Position numbers and translations under genes: made by a program. Source: Magnetococcales bacterium (GTDB lineage Bacteria > Pseudomonadota > Alphaproteobacteria > UBA2136). Taken from it: DNA of 36,049 bases. Positions within the stretch are counted from its first letter, which is position 1. Each line of letters begins with the position of its first letter. The notes below the pieces were generated by a model. The model saw only the letters and a program-made list of their open reading frames with translations. It ran no database searches and had not been told where the DNA came from. Positions 25,267 to 33,928 of this stretch are shown in pieces. The DNA lies in contig NZGE01000063.1 of assembly GCA_002689455.1 (NCBI GenBank), positions 1-36,049 of the forward strand, read 5' to 3'.

Positions 25267-26241
25267 TTACTTATTCTTTTCAACACACAAATTAAAAAGC
25301 TCCAGCGCAGAATGTGTAAACATAAATGGCGCTGACTTCATCATACTGGCAACTGTTTCAGGTTTAAACCATGCCATGTTCGAAACTTCATTTTTATCAA
25401 AAACAACTTCACCGTCGTACTCAAGTAAATAACATTTTACAAATTTGTTATTGTGTTTAAGTTGACCGTAATGAATCACATCCTCTTCAGTGAACTGATA
25501 GTCAATGCCAAGCTCTTCCTTCAATTCACGACTTGCAGCTTCTTCGTAACTTTCACCAAAATCTACGTGACCTGTAGCCGCGTCATCAAATTTTAAAGGC
25601 GCTTCAACAAAACTAGAACGTTGCTGATACAAAAAATCACCCTTAGAATTTTTAACATAAACATGCACAACCCTTACAGGCAATTTCTCTGCATTCATTT
25701 TATCATATTCAACAGTACCTATAACCTGATCGTCACTTGTTACATGCGTTAAAGGTGCAAAACACTTATAATTAAAAGCCTTTAAACCGTTCAAGAATCC
25801 ATTACTAAACATCCAAGGGCTTTGGCGAGACATAGCGAATACTTTCAGCAATGGCCATGAAAGAAGTGACTTAATTTCTTCTTCATTGGCAACAATTTTT
25901 TGCGAGTCCACAACACCTTTAAATAGCTGGCAAGTGCCCCATTCACCTGAAAAAGTATCAACATATTCAATATCAGATTGAATATTCAATTCTTCTTTCA
26001 TTTCACGGATGGCTGCATCAAAATAGCTTTCGCCAGATTTCACATGCCCAGCAACAGATGCATCAAGCAAGTTTGCACGAACACGCCCTTCTTGCCTTTG
26101 CTGCAGAATCATTTTTCCTGTTTCATCAAACAAGTAAATCTGAACATAGCGCAACTTATCTGCGCTTGTAACTTCCAAGCGAGATTTTTGACCAATTACC
26201 TGATCACTTTCATTGATTACATCAACAATTTCTACGCTCAT
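25267..26241 (-). CDS. Tandem Nudix hydrolase
   Basis: Product of 324 residues with two Nudix domains. Box 1 is GHVKSGES ... REMKEELNI (65-87) with Asn in place of the usual Gly near the end. Box 2 is GHVDFGES ... RELKEELGI (224-246) and fits the consensus fully. Nudix enzymes cleave nucleoside diphosphates linked to another group. The surrounding sequences (QIYLFDETGKMILQQR, VHVYVKNSKGDFLYQQR) resemble the IPP-isomerase-like/YfcD branch. The ATG follows the E2 stop codon with no gap (TAA at 26244-26242, ATG from 26241), so translation is coupled to E2. Two active-looking Nudix domains in one chain, inside a pyruvate dehydrogenase operon, is unusual. The substrate cannot be told from sequence. 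Confidence 0.88.
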   Translation of the reverse strand: MSVEIVDVINESDQVIGQKSRLEVTSADKLRYVQIYLFDETGKMILQQRQEGRVRANLLDASVAGHVKSGESYFDAAIREMKEELNIQSDIEYVDTFSGEWGTCQLFKGVVDSQKIVANEEEIKSLLSWPLLKVFAMSRQSPWMFSNGFLNGLKAFNYKCFAPLTHVTSDDQVIGTVEYDKMNAEKLPVRVVHVYVKNSKGDFLYQQRSSFVEAPLKFDDAATGHVDFGESYEEAASRELKEELGIDYQFTEEDVIHYGQLKHNNKFVKCYLLEYDGEVVFDKNEVSNMAWFKPETVASMMKSAPFMFTHSALELFNLCVEKNK

Positions 26242-27495
26242 TTAAGCAACCAATACAATAGGATTCTCTAAATTCTCTTTAATTGACTTAAGCAACAAAG
26301 CACCTACAGCGCCATCAATTGCGCGATGATCAACACTCAAACAAATATCCATTACAGAAGCAACTTGCATTTGACCATCTTTAACAATCACACGCTCTTC
26401 AGCACCACCCACTGCAAGAATTGCGGCTTGCGGCGGATTAATGATAGCACTAAAGTTTTTAACACTATACATGCCCAAATTAGAAAGTGAAAAGTTACCA
26501 CCTTGATACTCCTCTGGCTTTAATGTTCCTGCACGAGCTTTACTTGCAAGGTCTTTCATTTCGTTTGAAAGCTTAACCAAACTTTTTTGGTCTGCATTTT
26601 CTAAAATTGGTGTAATTAAACCGCCATCGGTTGCAACTGCAACGCTAATGTCAACATTGCCGTAACGAATCATTGCATCATCGTACCAAGAAACATTAGA
26701 ATCTGGGTTATCACGCAGGGCAACGGCACATGCTTTAATAATAAAGTCATTTACAGTTAATTTATACTGACCATTCGCACGTGCATTTAATTGCTGCCTA
26801 GCATCAAGCAATGCATTCATATTCACGCTTGCATTTAAATAAAAGTGTGGTGTTTCTTGCTTAGATTCAGTTAAGCGTTTAGCAATGGCTTTACGCATTG
26901 GAGCATGAACTTCTTTAGTGTTCTGCCCACGGTGAATTGCAGCACCACTTCCAACCATGGATTGCTCAACATCTTCTTTCACAATGCGCCCTTTAGGGCC
27001 TGTGCCAATAAGACGAGAAATATCAATACCATTTGCTTCAGCAAGCTTACGTGCAACAGGACTAATTTTAACATCACCCTTAGTCGCTTTCACTTCTGGT
27101 ACATCTGGTGCTAACCGTGCTTCACGCACAACCGTTTGCGAAGCTACTTTTGATTTTGATGTTGTTGTAGTTTTTTCATCGTCAACTTCCCACTTTTCTT
27201 CAGTTTCAACCTGAGCAACAGCCGAGGTAGGTTCATAGTCTTTAGCGACCTCTTCACCTTCTTCTTTTAAAATAGCAATAACTTCACCGACTTGAATGTC
27301 TTTACCTGCTTGCCCAATAATTTTATGAATAACACCATCATCAGAAGCTTCAACTTCCATTGTTGCCTTGTCGGTTTCTACCTCGGCTAAAATATCACCT
27401 GAAGCGACAACATCGCCTTCTTTCACTTTCCAACCCGCTAAGCGACCTTCACTCATTGTGGGAGATAGTTGTGGCATTAAAATATCTATTGGCAT
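26242..27495 (-). CDS. pdhC: Pyruvate dehydrogenase E2, dihydrolipoamide acetyltransferase
   Basis: Product of 417 residues. It moves the acetyl group from lipoyl to CoA and forms the core of the complex. One N-terminal lipoyl domain has K43 in ETDKATMEV as the lipoylated lysine. A linker with acidic and Thr/Ser-rich parts follows, then the peripheral-subunit-binding domain (about 143-178, SPVARKLAEANGID). The catalytic domain ends with the active-site DHRAIDG (389-395), where H390 and D394 are expected to act. One lipoyl domain and this length match alphaproteobacterial E2. Neighbours are an FAD oxidoreductase (upstream) and the Nudix gene (downstream, zero gap). Confidence 0.96.
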   Translation of the reverse strand: MPIDILMPQLSPTMSEGRLAGWKVKEGDVVASGDILAEVETDKATMEVEASDDGVIHKIIGQAGKDIQVGEVIAILKEEGEEVAKDYEPTSAVAQVETEEKWEVDDEKTTTTSKSKVASQTVVREARLAPDVPEVKATKGDVKISPVARKLAEANGIDISRLIGTGPKGRIVKEDVEQSMVGSGAAIHRGQNTKEVHAPMRKAIAKRLTESKQETPHFYLNASVNMNALLDARQQLNARANGQYKLTVNDFIIKACAVALRDNPDSNVSWYDDAMIRYGNVDISVAVATDGGLITPILENADQKSLVKLSNEMKDLASKARAGTLKPEEYQGGNFSLSNLGMYSVKNFSAIINPPQAAILAVGGAEERVIVKDGQMQVASVMDICLSVDHRAIDGAVGALLLKSIKENLENPIVLVA

Positions 27496-27523
27496 GTTAA
27501 GAACCTTTTTTCTTCAATATAAA

Positions 27524-28810
27524 TTACGCGTTAAATCTTTTTAAATATAGCTTATAAAATAACAATGTCACCTTCGCAATTGCATGGTGCACCCATTGAG
27601 GCAACTGCGCTGGCTTAATACGAGAATAAATATCATATAAGCCATCATCATCTAAAATTGCATCTACAATAACCTGACCTGCAAAGCAAGACATTGCAAC
27701 ACCGTGACCATTAAAGCCATGTGTAATATAGTGACGAGTTGATATTCTGTTTAAAATCGGCACATAGTTCATTGGAACACCGACAGGCCCTGACCAAACA
27801 TAATCAACTGTTACTTTCCCGTGAATATCTGGTAAATAAAACTCGAGCTCTTTTAATTTTCGCTCAGCAAATTTCTCATAATTAGTCTCCTTTGAAAACT
27901 CTGGGCCTCCATATAAAACACGATTATCTTCAGTAATTTGAATATAACTGCGCAAGTCACCGCGGGAAGCAACTGCAACCTGTCCATTCGGAGCAATTTT
28001 AGCAAGAACATCATCAGTCAATGGCGTTGTTACAATTTGAAAATACTCTGTACTAACTGTTTGCGTTTTTTCAGGTGACTTTTCTTCACTCATAAATGCA
28101 TTTCCACAAACAATAACATGATCACAAACAATACTACCGTTCTCGGTTTTAATGGTCACCTTCTCTTTTTCATCTATAGAAATTACCGACGTGTTTTCAT
28201 ACAGCTTAGCCCCTTGACTTACAGCAGCGTTTGCCAGCCCGTAAACATATGAAAGAGGGTTAAAGGAACCGCTCTTTAAATAGTTCATACCTAAAACAGC
28301 ACTCGGCATCTTAAAAGATGACTGAACATCGTCGTGATTTAAATTAACAATAGGATCATTCTCGAAATAATGCGCAAAGTAATTTGTATATGAAATATAA
28401 TCATCTCGTTTGAATTTATTTCGTGATATGTAGGTTAACCCCTCAATCAGATCACAATCAATTTTATATTTCTTTACATTTTCAATAATTTTATCACGTG
28501 CTTCAATGGTTGAATTCCAAAAAGCATGAGCATTTAAACGCCCATAAAAATCTGAAAGGTCATCTAAAGTTGTGTTTAAACCACTTTCAATAAGACCACC
28601 GGAACGACCCGAACACCCAAACCCGATTTTACCAGGTTCAATAAGAATAGCCTTCTTACCCATTTCCGTCGCATGCAACAAAGCGTTCACACCTGTAAAC
28701 GCACCACCAATAACACAAATATCACATTCAACATTTTCATCAAGACTTGAGAAGTCAGGCTTTTTTATAGCTGTTTTCTCATACCAAGTCACATAGGGTG
28801 AATATTCCAT
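27524..28810 (-). CDS. FAD-dependent amine/amino-acid oxidase (DAO family)
   Basis: Product of 428 residues. The N-terminal CDICVIGGAFTGVNALLH (about 29-46) is a GxGxxG-type FAD-binding motif in its GGAFTG form, followed by the GCSGRSGG loop typical of the gamma-glutamylputrescine/glycine-type oxidases (PuuB-like). The C-terminal THGFNGHGVAMS is the matching FAD-contact motif of that family. There is no signal peptide. It lies inside the pyruvate dehydrogenase operon between E1-beta (20 bp) and E2 (28 bp), an unusual place. The substrate could be a polyamine conjugate or an amino acid, but this is not decidable here. Confidence 0.85.
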   Translation of the reverse strand: MEYSPYVTWYEKTAIKKPDFSSLDENVECDICVIGGAFTGVNALLHATEMGKKAILIEPGKIGFGCSGRSGGLIESGLNTTLDDLSDFYGRLNAHAFWNSTIEARDKIIENVKKYKIDCDLIEGLTYISRNKFKRDDYISYTNYFAHYFENDPIVNLNHDDVQSSFKMPSAVLGMNYLKSGSFNPLSYVYGLANAAVSQGAKLYENTSVISIDEKEKVTIKTENGSIVCDHVIVCGNAFMSEEKSPEKTQTVSTEYFQIVTTPLTDDVLAKIAPNGQVAVASRGDLRSYIQITEDNRVLYGGPEFSKETNYEKFAERKLKELEFYLPDIHGKVTVDYVWSGPVGVPMNYVPILNRISTRHYITHGFNGHGVAMSCFAGQVIVDAILDDDGLYDIYSRIKPAQLPQWVHHAIAKVTLLFYKLYLKRFNA

Positions 28811-28830
28811 ATTAAGATATTAACCTTTTG

Positions 28831-29814
28831 TTATTTACAAATTTGAACTGCTTTTTTCACAATGTCATCCGCTTGAACAATAGATGCTTGCTCCAAATGG
28901 TCTGCGTATGGAATTGGAATATCCTTCAGGGACATACGCTCCACTGGCGCATCTAAAGCATCAAAAGCCTCTTCGCTAATAACAGCCATAATTTCAGCCG
29001 CAATTCCTGCAAAGCTGTAACCTTCTTCGACAACAATTGCGCGGTTTGTTTTTTGAATCGATTTTACAATAGCACTTTTATCCAAAGGACGAATCGAACG
29101 CAGATCAATCACTTCAGCATCCACACCTTCTTTAGCAAGCATTTCCGCAGCTTTTTCACATTGTAGCGCTGACATAGAATAACCAATCAGCGTAATATCT
29201 TTACCTTCACGCACTAAACGCGCCTTACCAATTTCAACTAAAACATCATCACCTTCAGGCACATCACCTTCCATGCCGTATAGACGTTCATTTTCCATAA
29301 CAAGCACAGGCGCATTGTCACGTACAGCGGATTTTATTAAACCCTTAGCATCCGCAGGCGTTACAGGACATACAACTTTAAGCCCTGGGCAGTTGGCATA
29401 CATATTCGTGTAGTCATGGCTATGTTGAGCTGCAACCATTTTACCAAGACCGTTAATACCACGGAACACAATAGGGCAACCTACTTTACCGCCACTCATA
29501 TAATATGTTTTGGCCGCACTATTAATAATTTGATCTGACGACAGCAATGCAAATGACCATGACATATATTCAATAATTGGGCGCATACCCATAAAGGCCG
29601 CACCGACACCCAAACCTGTAAACCCAAGCTCTGTAATTGGTGAATCAATCACACGTTTAGGACCAAACTCTTCAAGCATACCCGCTGAACATTTATAAGC
29701 CCCTTGGTATTCAGCCACTTCCTCACCCATTAAAAACACTTCCGCATCACGGCGCATTTCTTCACTCATACCATCACGAAGAGCATCACGATATGTTTGC
29801 TTAATCATATTCAT
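28831..29814 (-). CDS. pdhB: Pyruvate dehydrogenase E1 beta subunit
   Basis: Product of 327 residues (or 325 from the second ATG at 29808). With E1-alpha it decarboxylates pyruvate using thiamine diphosphate. The transketolase-like pyrimidine-binding half contains FLMGEEVAEYQGAYK (27-41), with the conserved Glu of the GEEV motif expected to activate the cofactor, and DSPITELGFTGLGVGAA. The C-terminal transketolase domain (about 200-325) includes DLRSIRPLD. The start is 3 bp after the E1-alpha stop. The N-terminal lipoyl domain found in many rhizobial and related E1-beta proteins is absent here. Confidence 0.96.
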   Translation of the reverse strand: MNMIKQTYRDALRDGMSEEMRRDAEVFLMGEEVAEYQGAYKCSAGMLEEFGPKRVIDSPITELGFTGLGVGAAFMGMRPIIEYMSWSFALLSSDQIINSAAKTYYMSGGKVGCPIVFRGINGLGKMVAAQHSHDYTNMYANCPGLKVVCPVTPADAKGLIKSAVRDNAPVLVMENERLYGMEGDVPEGDDVLVEIGKARLVREGKDITLIGYSMSALQCEKAAEMLAKEGVDAEVIDLRSIRPLDKSAIVKSIQKTNRAIVVEEGYSFAGIAAEIMAVISEEAFDALDAPVERMSLKDIPIPYADHLEQASIVQADDIVKKAVQICK

Positions 29815-29817
29815 ACC

Positions 29818-30846
29818 TTATTTCTCCCCGTTTGATTGTATTATATCTGTATACAACTCTGCCATATCTGCCTTTGGTGCATCTAATGCAATTTCAACAG
29901 CTTTCGCCACAGCTTCTTTCGCTTTCTTATCCAAAGCCTTTAAATCTTCTTCTTTAACTTTATAATTAGACATAAGCACATTACCCAACTGCATAATAGG
30001 GTCACGCTTGGTTTTAATACCATCTACATCTTCACGTTTGCGATATTTTGCGGGGTCGGACATTGAATGCCCTTTGTAACGGTAAGTATCCATTTCCAAC
30101 AACATCGGACCATTACCCGCACGAATATATTCGCATGCCTCACTGATGGCTTCATACACAGCGAAGAAATCCATACCATCAACTTTTTTACCAGGAATAC
30201 CGAATGGTTCACCACGTTTATAGAACTCGCCAGCTGCATGACGCTCCTTAGCTGTCCCCATACTAAAATGATTATTTTCAATAATGTACAAAACAGGCAA
30301 CTTCCATAATGCCGCCATATTGAATGATTCAAACATTGCACCACTATCGGCAGCACCGTCACCAAAAAAGCAAAGAGTCACGCGATCTTCTTCGCGATAT
30401 TTAGCAGCAAACGCCATACCCGTTGCAAGTGGAACATTACCACCTACAATACCATGACCACCCCAGAAATGCTTATCTGGGTCGAACATGTGCATAGAAC
30501 CGCCCTTACCTTTTGAAATACCAGTTGAGCGACCCATAAGCTCACCTAGAATTTCTTCCATAGAAATACCGCTCATTGCAGCATGTGCGTGACAACGGTA
30601 AGTTGTAATAAAATCATCACCTTCTTTAGATGCTGCCTTTGCACCTGTAATGACCGCTTCTTGACCAATATACAAGTGACAAAAACCACCCATATAACCT
30701 TGTTGGTACAAACTACCTACCTTTTCTTGAAATCGGCGCAGTTGAATCATAGATTCATACTGAGCCAACAAATCTTCTTTAGTAAATTGATTATGAAGAG
30801 ACTTTACCAAGTTAAACTTCTTTTTAGCGGCAGATTTTACAGCCAT
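29818..30846 (-). CDS. pdhA: Pyruvate dehydrogenase E1 alpha subunit
   Basis: Product of 342 residues from the ATG at 30846, preferred because GAGG stands before it. An in-frame start 111 bp upstream would add a hydrophobic stretch that does not belong to the family. The thiamine-diphosphate motif begins at GDGAADSGAMFESFN (about 166-180) and continues to ENN. The phosphate-binding GGHGIVGG and the phosphorylation-loop region YRYKGHSMSDPAKYR (about 258-272) are intact. It is the first gene of the pdhA-pdhB-oxidase-pdhC-Nudix-lpdA cluster. Confidence 0.96.
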   Translation of the reverse strand: MAVKSAAKKKFNLVKSLHNQFTKEDLLAQYESMIQLRRFQEKVGSLYQQGYMGGFCHLYIGQEAVITGAKAASKEGDDFITTYRCHAHAAMSGISMEEILGELMGRSTGISKGKGGSMHMFDPDKHFWGGHGIVGGNVPLATGMAFAAKYREEDRVTLCFFGDGAADSGAMFESFNMAALWKLPVLYIIENNHFSMGTAKERHAAGEFYKRGEPFGIPGKKVDGMDFFAVYEAISEACEYIRAGNGPMLLEMDTYRYKGHSMSDPAKYRKREDVDGIKTKRDPIMQLGNVLMSNYKVKEEDLKALDKKAKEAVAKAVEIALDAPKADMAELYTDIIQSNGEK

Positions 30847-30924
30847 AACATTTCCTCTTTTTATTACAGTGTAACAATTTATATGAAACCAAGACGTATC
30901 GCAAGAAAATCTAACATATCCAAC

Positions 30925-30949
30925 AAAAAAGGCAGTTAAAAACTGCCTT
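30925..30949 (-). terminator. Terminator of the DUF481 gene
   Basis: AAGGCAGTT (30929-30937) pairs with AACTGCCTT (30941-30949) around AAA. The A-run 30925-30930 gives the U-tail on the - strand. It separates the outer-membrane protein gene from the pdhA operon. Confidence 0.85.
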
Positions 30950-30971
30950 ATAGTCACACTCTTAATTTAAA

Positions 30972-31715
30972 CTAGAAGCTATAACCTAGCTTAAATCCAA
31001 ATGTTGTATCTGTTTCTTTTGCTGTTGCAGGAACATCAGAGTTATATTCAACTTCGTAAGAAACCTTGCCATAAAAAGCCTTCGTAAAGTCTACTTTAAT
31101 CGAACTTTCCGAATACACGCTTGTACTTTCAGCAATACCAATATCTAAGTTCTCCACAAAAGATAAGTTTTCCGCAAACTTGTAAACAGCATCCACCGAA
31201 AACTTAGTAATAAAACTGTTTTCATCTGTGCCATCTGTAAAGTCAGTTTGGCGCATACCCAAACTCACCTCACCTGAAAGCTTGAAAATATCTGTATTAT
31301 AAAACTTATGACCATAACCAAGTGTTTCGGCCATACGCATCTCATACCCCTCAAATCGGTCATTCAGGTATGTTAACTCACCAAAAACATAGTTTACATC
31401 AGAAACGTTAAAACGTGCTTGCGCCAAGCCACGGTACTCTTCTTCCGTTGTTACACCTTGATTCTCTTCACCTTCGGCGTACGCTTCAAACTTATAACCC
31501 CACTTTTTCGCCTCACCATCTTTTTTAGCTTTAAGGTTAAGCTTATATTCTTTCTCCTCTGTGTTACCGTTTGAGAATGTCGCACCTGCTTCAACACTAC
31601 CATCCCAACCCGTAAAAACGGCTTTACCAGCACCTAAAAGGTTTGGCATTTCAGCCGCATGAGATTGAAGGGAAAGACCTGTTAAAAGCACGGAGGCTAA
31701 AATTGTTTTTTTCAT
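30972..31715 (-). CDS. DUF481/YdiY-like outer-membrane protein
   Basis: Product of 247 residues. A Sec signal peptide (about 1-20, ending SHA) is followed by about 220 residues of alternating polar and hydrophobic strands, and the C-terminus ends in FGFKLGYSF, a terminal aromatic typical of BAM-inserted beta-barrels. Phrases such as GSVEAGATFSNGNTEEKEYKLNLKA and YRGLAQARFNVSD match the DUF481 (YdiY, salt-induced outer-membrane protein) family. Function of the family is poorly known. A single gene with its own promoter and terminator. Confidence 0.88.
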   Translation of the reverse strand: MKKTILASVLLTGLSLQSHAAEMPNLLGAGKAVFTGWDGSVEAGATFSNGNTEEKEYKLNLKAKKDGEAKKWGYKFEAYAEGEENQGVTTEEEYRGLAQARFNVSDVNYVFGELTYLNDRFEGYEMRMAETLGYGHKFYNTDIFKLSGEVSLGMRQTDFTDGTDENSFITKFSVDAVYKFAENLSFVENLDIGIAESTSVYSESSIKVDFTKAFYGKVSYEVEYNSDVPATAKETDTTFGFKLGYSF

Positions 31716-31749
31716 TCAAAAGTACCTAATTTAATTTTATATGAAGGGC

Positions 31750-31777
31750 ATTTTATAGCCACAAAACAAAGTGTCAA
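31750..31777 (-). promoter_or_regulatory. Promoter of the DUF481 gene
   Basis: On the - strand a consensus TTGACA (31777-31772) and TAAAAT (31755-31750) are 16 bp apart, 35 bp upstream of the ATG. It is a good sigma-70 promoter by eye. Confidence 0.6.
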
Positions 31778-31790
31778 CCAACCTGCACAA

Positions 31791-31819
31791 AAAAGAAGCA
31801 CCTATCAAAGGCGCTTCTT
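31791..31819 (-). terminator. Terminator of pepF
   Basis: An 11-bp stem with one G-U wobble (31793-31803 with 31809-31819) is followed on the - strand by a run of U. It lies 25 bp beyond the stop codon of pepF. Confidence 0.85.
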
Positions 31820-31843
31820 CATATTTCGATATTTCAATCAGTG

Positions 31844-33652
31844 CTAAACAAGGTTTAAACGTTTTGCTATAACCTCAGCTTCATCCAACCATTTCGTGGC
31901 AGAACAAGCAATACCATTCAACCAGAAGTTTGGATCGTTCGGGTCTAGCCCAAACGGCTTCATTAAGTCAACAGCACCTTCTGTTCCACCCTTACGCAAA
32001 AGGTCTAAATACATCGGCTCAAACATTTCACCAAAGTTGTCACGTACTGCAAATAAACTTTGTGTAAACAGCTCACCAAAGGCATAGGCGTAAACATAAA
32101 ACGGGCTCATAAAGTGCCCAACATAACACCACAAGTATTCCATATCCTTATACTTAAAAATGTCACCATCTTCGCCGTAAAATTCAACCGTTGTATCCAT
32201 CCAAACTTTGTTAAAATCTTCAACACTTAGCTTACCATTTGAACGCATATCGTGAATGGTTTGTTCAAACACCGAAAAGTTAATTTGACGGACAACCGTA
32301 TTCATAAAGTCGTCTAGCTTACCCATAAGTAAAGCCAAGCGCTCTTGATCATCGTCAATACCCTTTAGCATGTGTTCAAATGTTACCATTTCACCAAAGA
32401 TACTTGCTGTTTCAGCGTAAACCATTGGTGCGTGCCACATAATTGGCCCTTGAGCCTCACCTGCAAGCATGCCATGCACACCGTGCCCCAATTCATGCGC
32501 AGCTGTCATCACATCACGCACAGAACCTTGATGGTTTAAAAAGTTAAAGCTACGTATACCATCAGTATAAACACCACTGTAGTTATAGGCCCCACCACTT
32601 TTACCTTTATACGGGTGAACATCCACCCAGTTGTTCGCAAAAATAGTTTCAATCAAATCTGCCAATTTCGGACTAAAAGAACGATACGCATCTAACACAA
32701 CTTTCTTAGTATCATCCCACGAAACATATTCCTTAGATGCAAAAGGCATATTCGCATTACGGTGCGCCCAACTTTGAGCACCTTTTTTACCAAGTAATGC
32801 AAATTTTAGCTTATAAAAACGCTGACACTCTTCCGCACCTTTTGTGCGAACAGCATCATGCAACGCATCCACCGTTGCATCATCCACTTTAGAACTAAAA
32901 TTACGTGATGAAATCGGTTTAGCGTAGCCACGTTGTTTATCATCAACAGCTTTTTCACCCATTAACATATTTAAAGCACGCGCACGGAATTTTACATATT
33001 GTTTACCAAGTGTAGAATTCACAGCCTTTAGCGCTTTTTCACGTTCCTTTGAGTCGTCACTGTCGGAGAGCACATGCAAAGCTTCTGTTAAAGTGTGCGA
33101 CTTCCCAGAAATCTTAATCTCAAGGTCAGACTCCATTTCATCACAGAACTCGTCCCATTCCCCTGAACCAAATGGAGAACGCAGTGCAAGGGACTGCTCA
33201 ACCCCTTCAGGCAACAAGAACTGTGCCGCAGCACGAATATCGTCCAGCATTGGCTTGTGGTGCGCCACAATACCACCTGAAGCTAAAAGTGATGCATATT
33301 CAGCATCCGTCAACTGAACAACTTCGTGGTTGAAGTAATTCATATACTCAGCCCCTGCAGCAGAAAGCTTTTCAGAAATTTTTCCACGCAGTTGCATTGT
33401 TTTCGGATCATCCACATGTGTAGAAAATTGAAGGTAAGCATAAACACCTAAGCGCGTTTCAACCTTTTCCAGCTCAGTGTATACTTCCAAAGCATCAGCA
33501 AGTTTTTCCTTAAGCTGCCCCTTTAAAGTAAAAAAGCTTTTCATCAAGTTAATGCATTTTTCAATATCCGCATCAATCTGCGGGTCATCCATTGAGCTAT
33601 AAAGGCAGGTTAAATCCCAATTAACAACTGGTTCTTTTTGTTTTTCAGACAT
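31844..33652 (-). CDS. pepF: Oligoendopeptidase F (M3 metallopeptidase)
   Basis: Product of 602 residues, normal length for PepF. It cleaves short peptides in the cytoplasm. The zinc-binding HELGH (about residue 388) is the HExxH motif of the M3 family, and the third ligand, Glu, should lie about 25 residues later in YAETASIFGE. The N-terminal half is the helical lid of the family (about 1-200). AGGAGA precedes the ATG. It is a single gene between its own promoter and terminator. The ABC ATPase for oligopeptides earlier in the window could supply substrates, but nothing links them directly. Confidence 0.95.
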   Translation of the reverse strand: MSEKQKEPVVNWDLTCLYSSMDDPQIDADIEKCINLMKSFFTLKGQLKEKLADALEVYTELEKVETRLGVYAYLQFSTHVDDPKTMQLRGKISEKLSAAGAEYMNYFNHEVVQLTDAEYASLLASGGIVAHHKPMLDDIRAAAQFLLPEGVEQSLALRSPFGSGEWDEFCDEMESDLEIKISGKSHTLTEALHVLSDSDDSKEREKALKAVNSTLGKQYVKFRARALNMLMGEKAVDDKQRGYAKPISSRNFSSKVDDATVDALHDAVRTKGAEECQRFYKLKFALLGKKGAQSWAHRNANMPFASKEYVSWDDTKKVVLDAYRSFSPKLADLIETIFANNWVDVHPYKGKSGGAYNYSGVYTDGIRSFNFLNHQGSVRDVMTAAHELGHGVHGMLAGEAQGPIMWHAPMVYAETASIFGEMVTFEHMLKGIDDDQERLALLMGKLDDFMNTVVRQINFSVFEQTIHDMRSNGKLSVEDFNKVWMDTTVEFYGEDGDIFKYKDMEYLWCYVGHFMSPFYVYAYAFGELFTQSLFAVRDNFGEMFEPMYLDLLRKGGTEGAVDLMKPFGLDPNDPNFWLNGIACSATKWLDEAEVIAKRLNLV

Positions 33653-33928
33653 AGATTTCTCCTAAAAGGTTTCGAGAATAAAAAGTAATGTGAGTCATCA
33701 TTTCGACTACAAAACATATAATAGTATACCAACCCCCTTGTCAACAAATTCCCAAAACGAAAAGTTTTAGCACCCCTTCAACCAACAACTAAACCAACTT
33801 TACCTTGAGCACCATAATTCTTTTTTCTTCCAAAGACCTAACCAATCCGTTGTTGACATCTGCACACCCTTCTTTTTTCTATTTAGTTTGTTTAAGAATT
33901 AAGGTGCTCTTGTTGATGTTGGTTTAAA
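33653..33928. other. Gap between pepF and the unknown signal-anchored gene
   Basis: It holds the pepF promoter (33718-33744) and no convincing protein gene. On the - strand there is a 19-codon reading frame from ATG at 33859 to TAA at 33800 with GAAGGG before it. Its product is Trp-rich (MSTTDWLGLWKKKELWCSR). It could be a leader peptide or chance. Repeated CAAC-type tracts (33779-33798) and their complements (33909-33924) may form a weak long stem. I see no clear terminator for the 222-residue gene. Confidence 0.4.
33718..33744 (-). promoter_or_regulatory. Candidate promoter of pepF
   Basis: On the - strand a consensus TTGACA (33744-33739) is followed after 15 bp by TATTAT (33723-33718). 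The spacing is short, but the surrounding TATACTATTATAT offers other -10 registers. It is about 65 bp upstream of the start codon. Confidence 0.45.

Noticed and set aside
30847-30957. A 37-residue N-terminal extension of E1-alpha
   Set aside because: It overlaps the promoter region and upstream hairpin, looks hydrophobic and unlike the family, and the ATG at 30846 has a clear GAGG site.
33853-33858. TTGACA on the + strand as a promoter
   Set aside because: No -10 box lies 16-18 bp downstream and no + strand gene follows before the tRNA, which has its own promoter.
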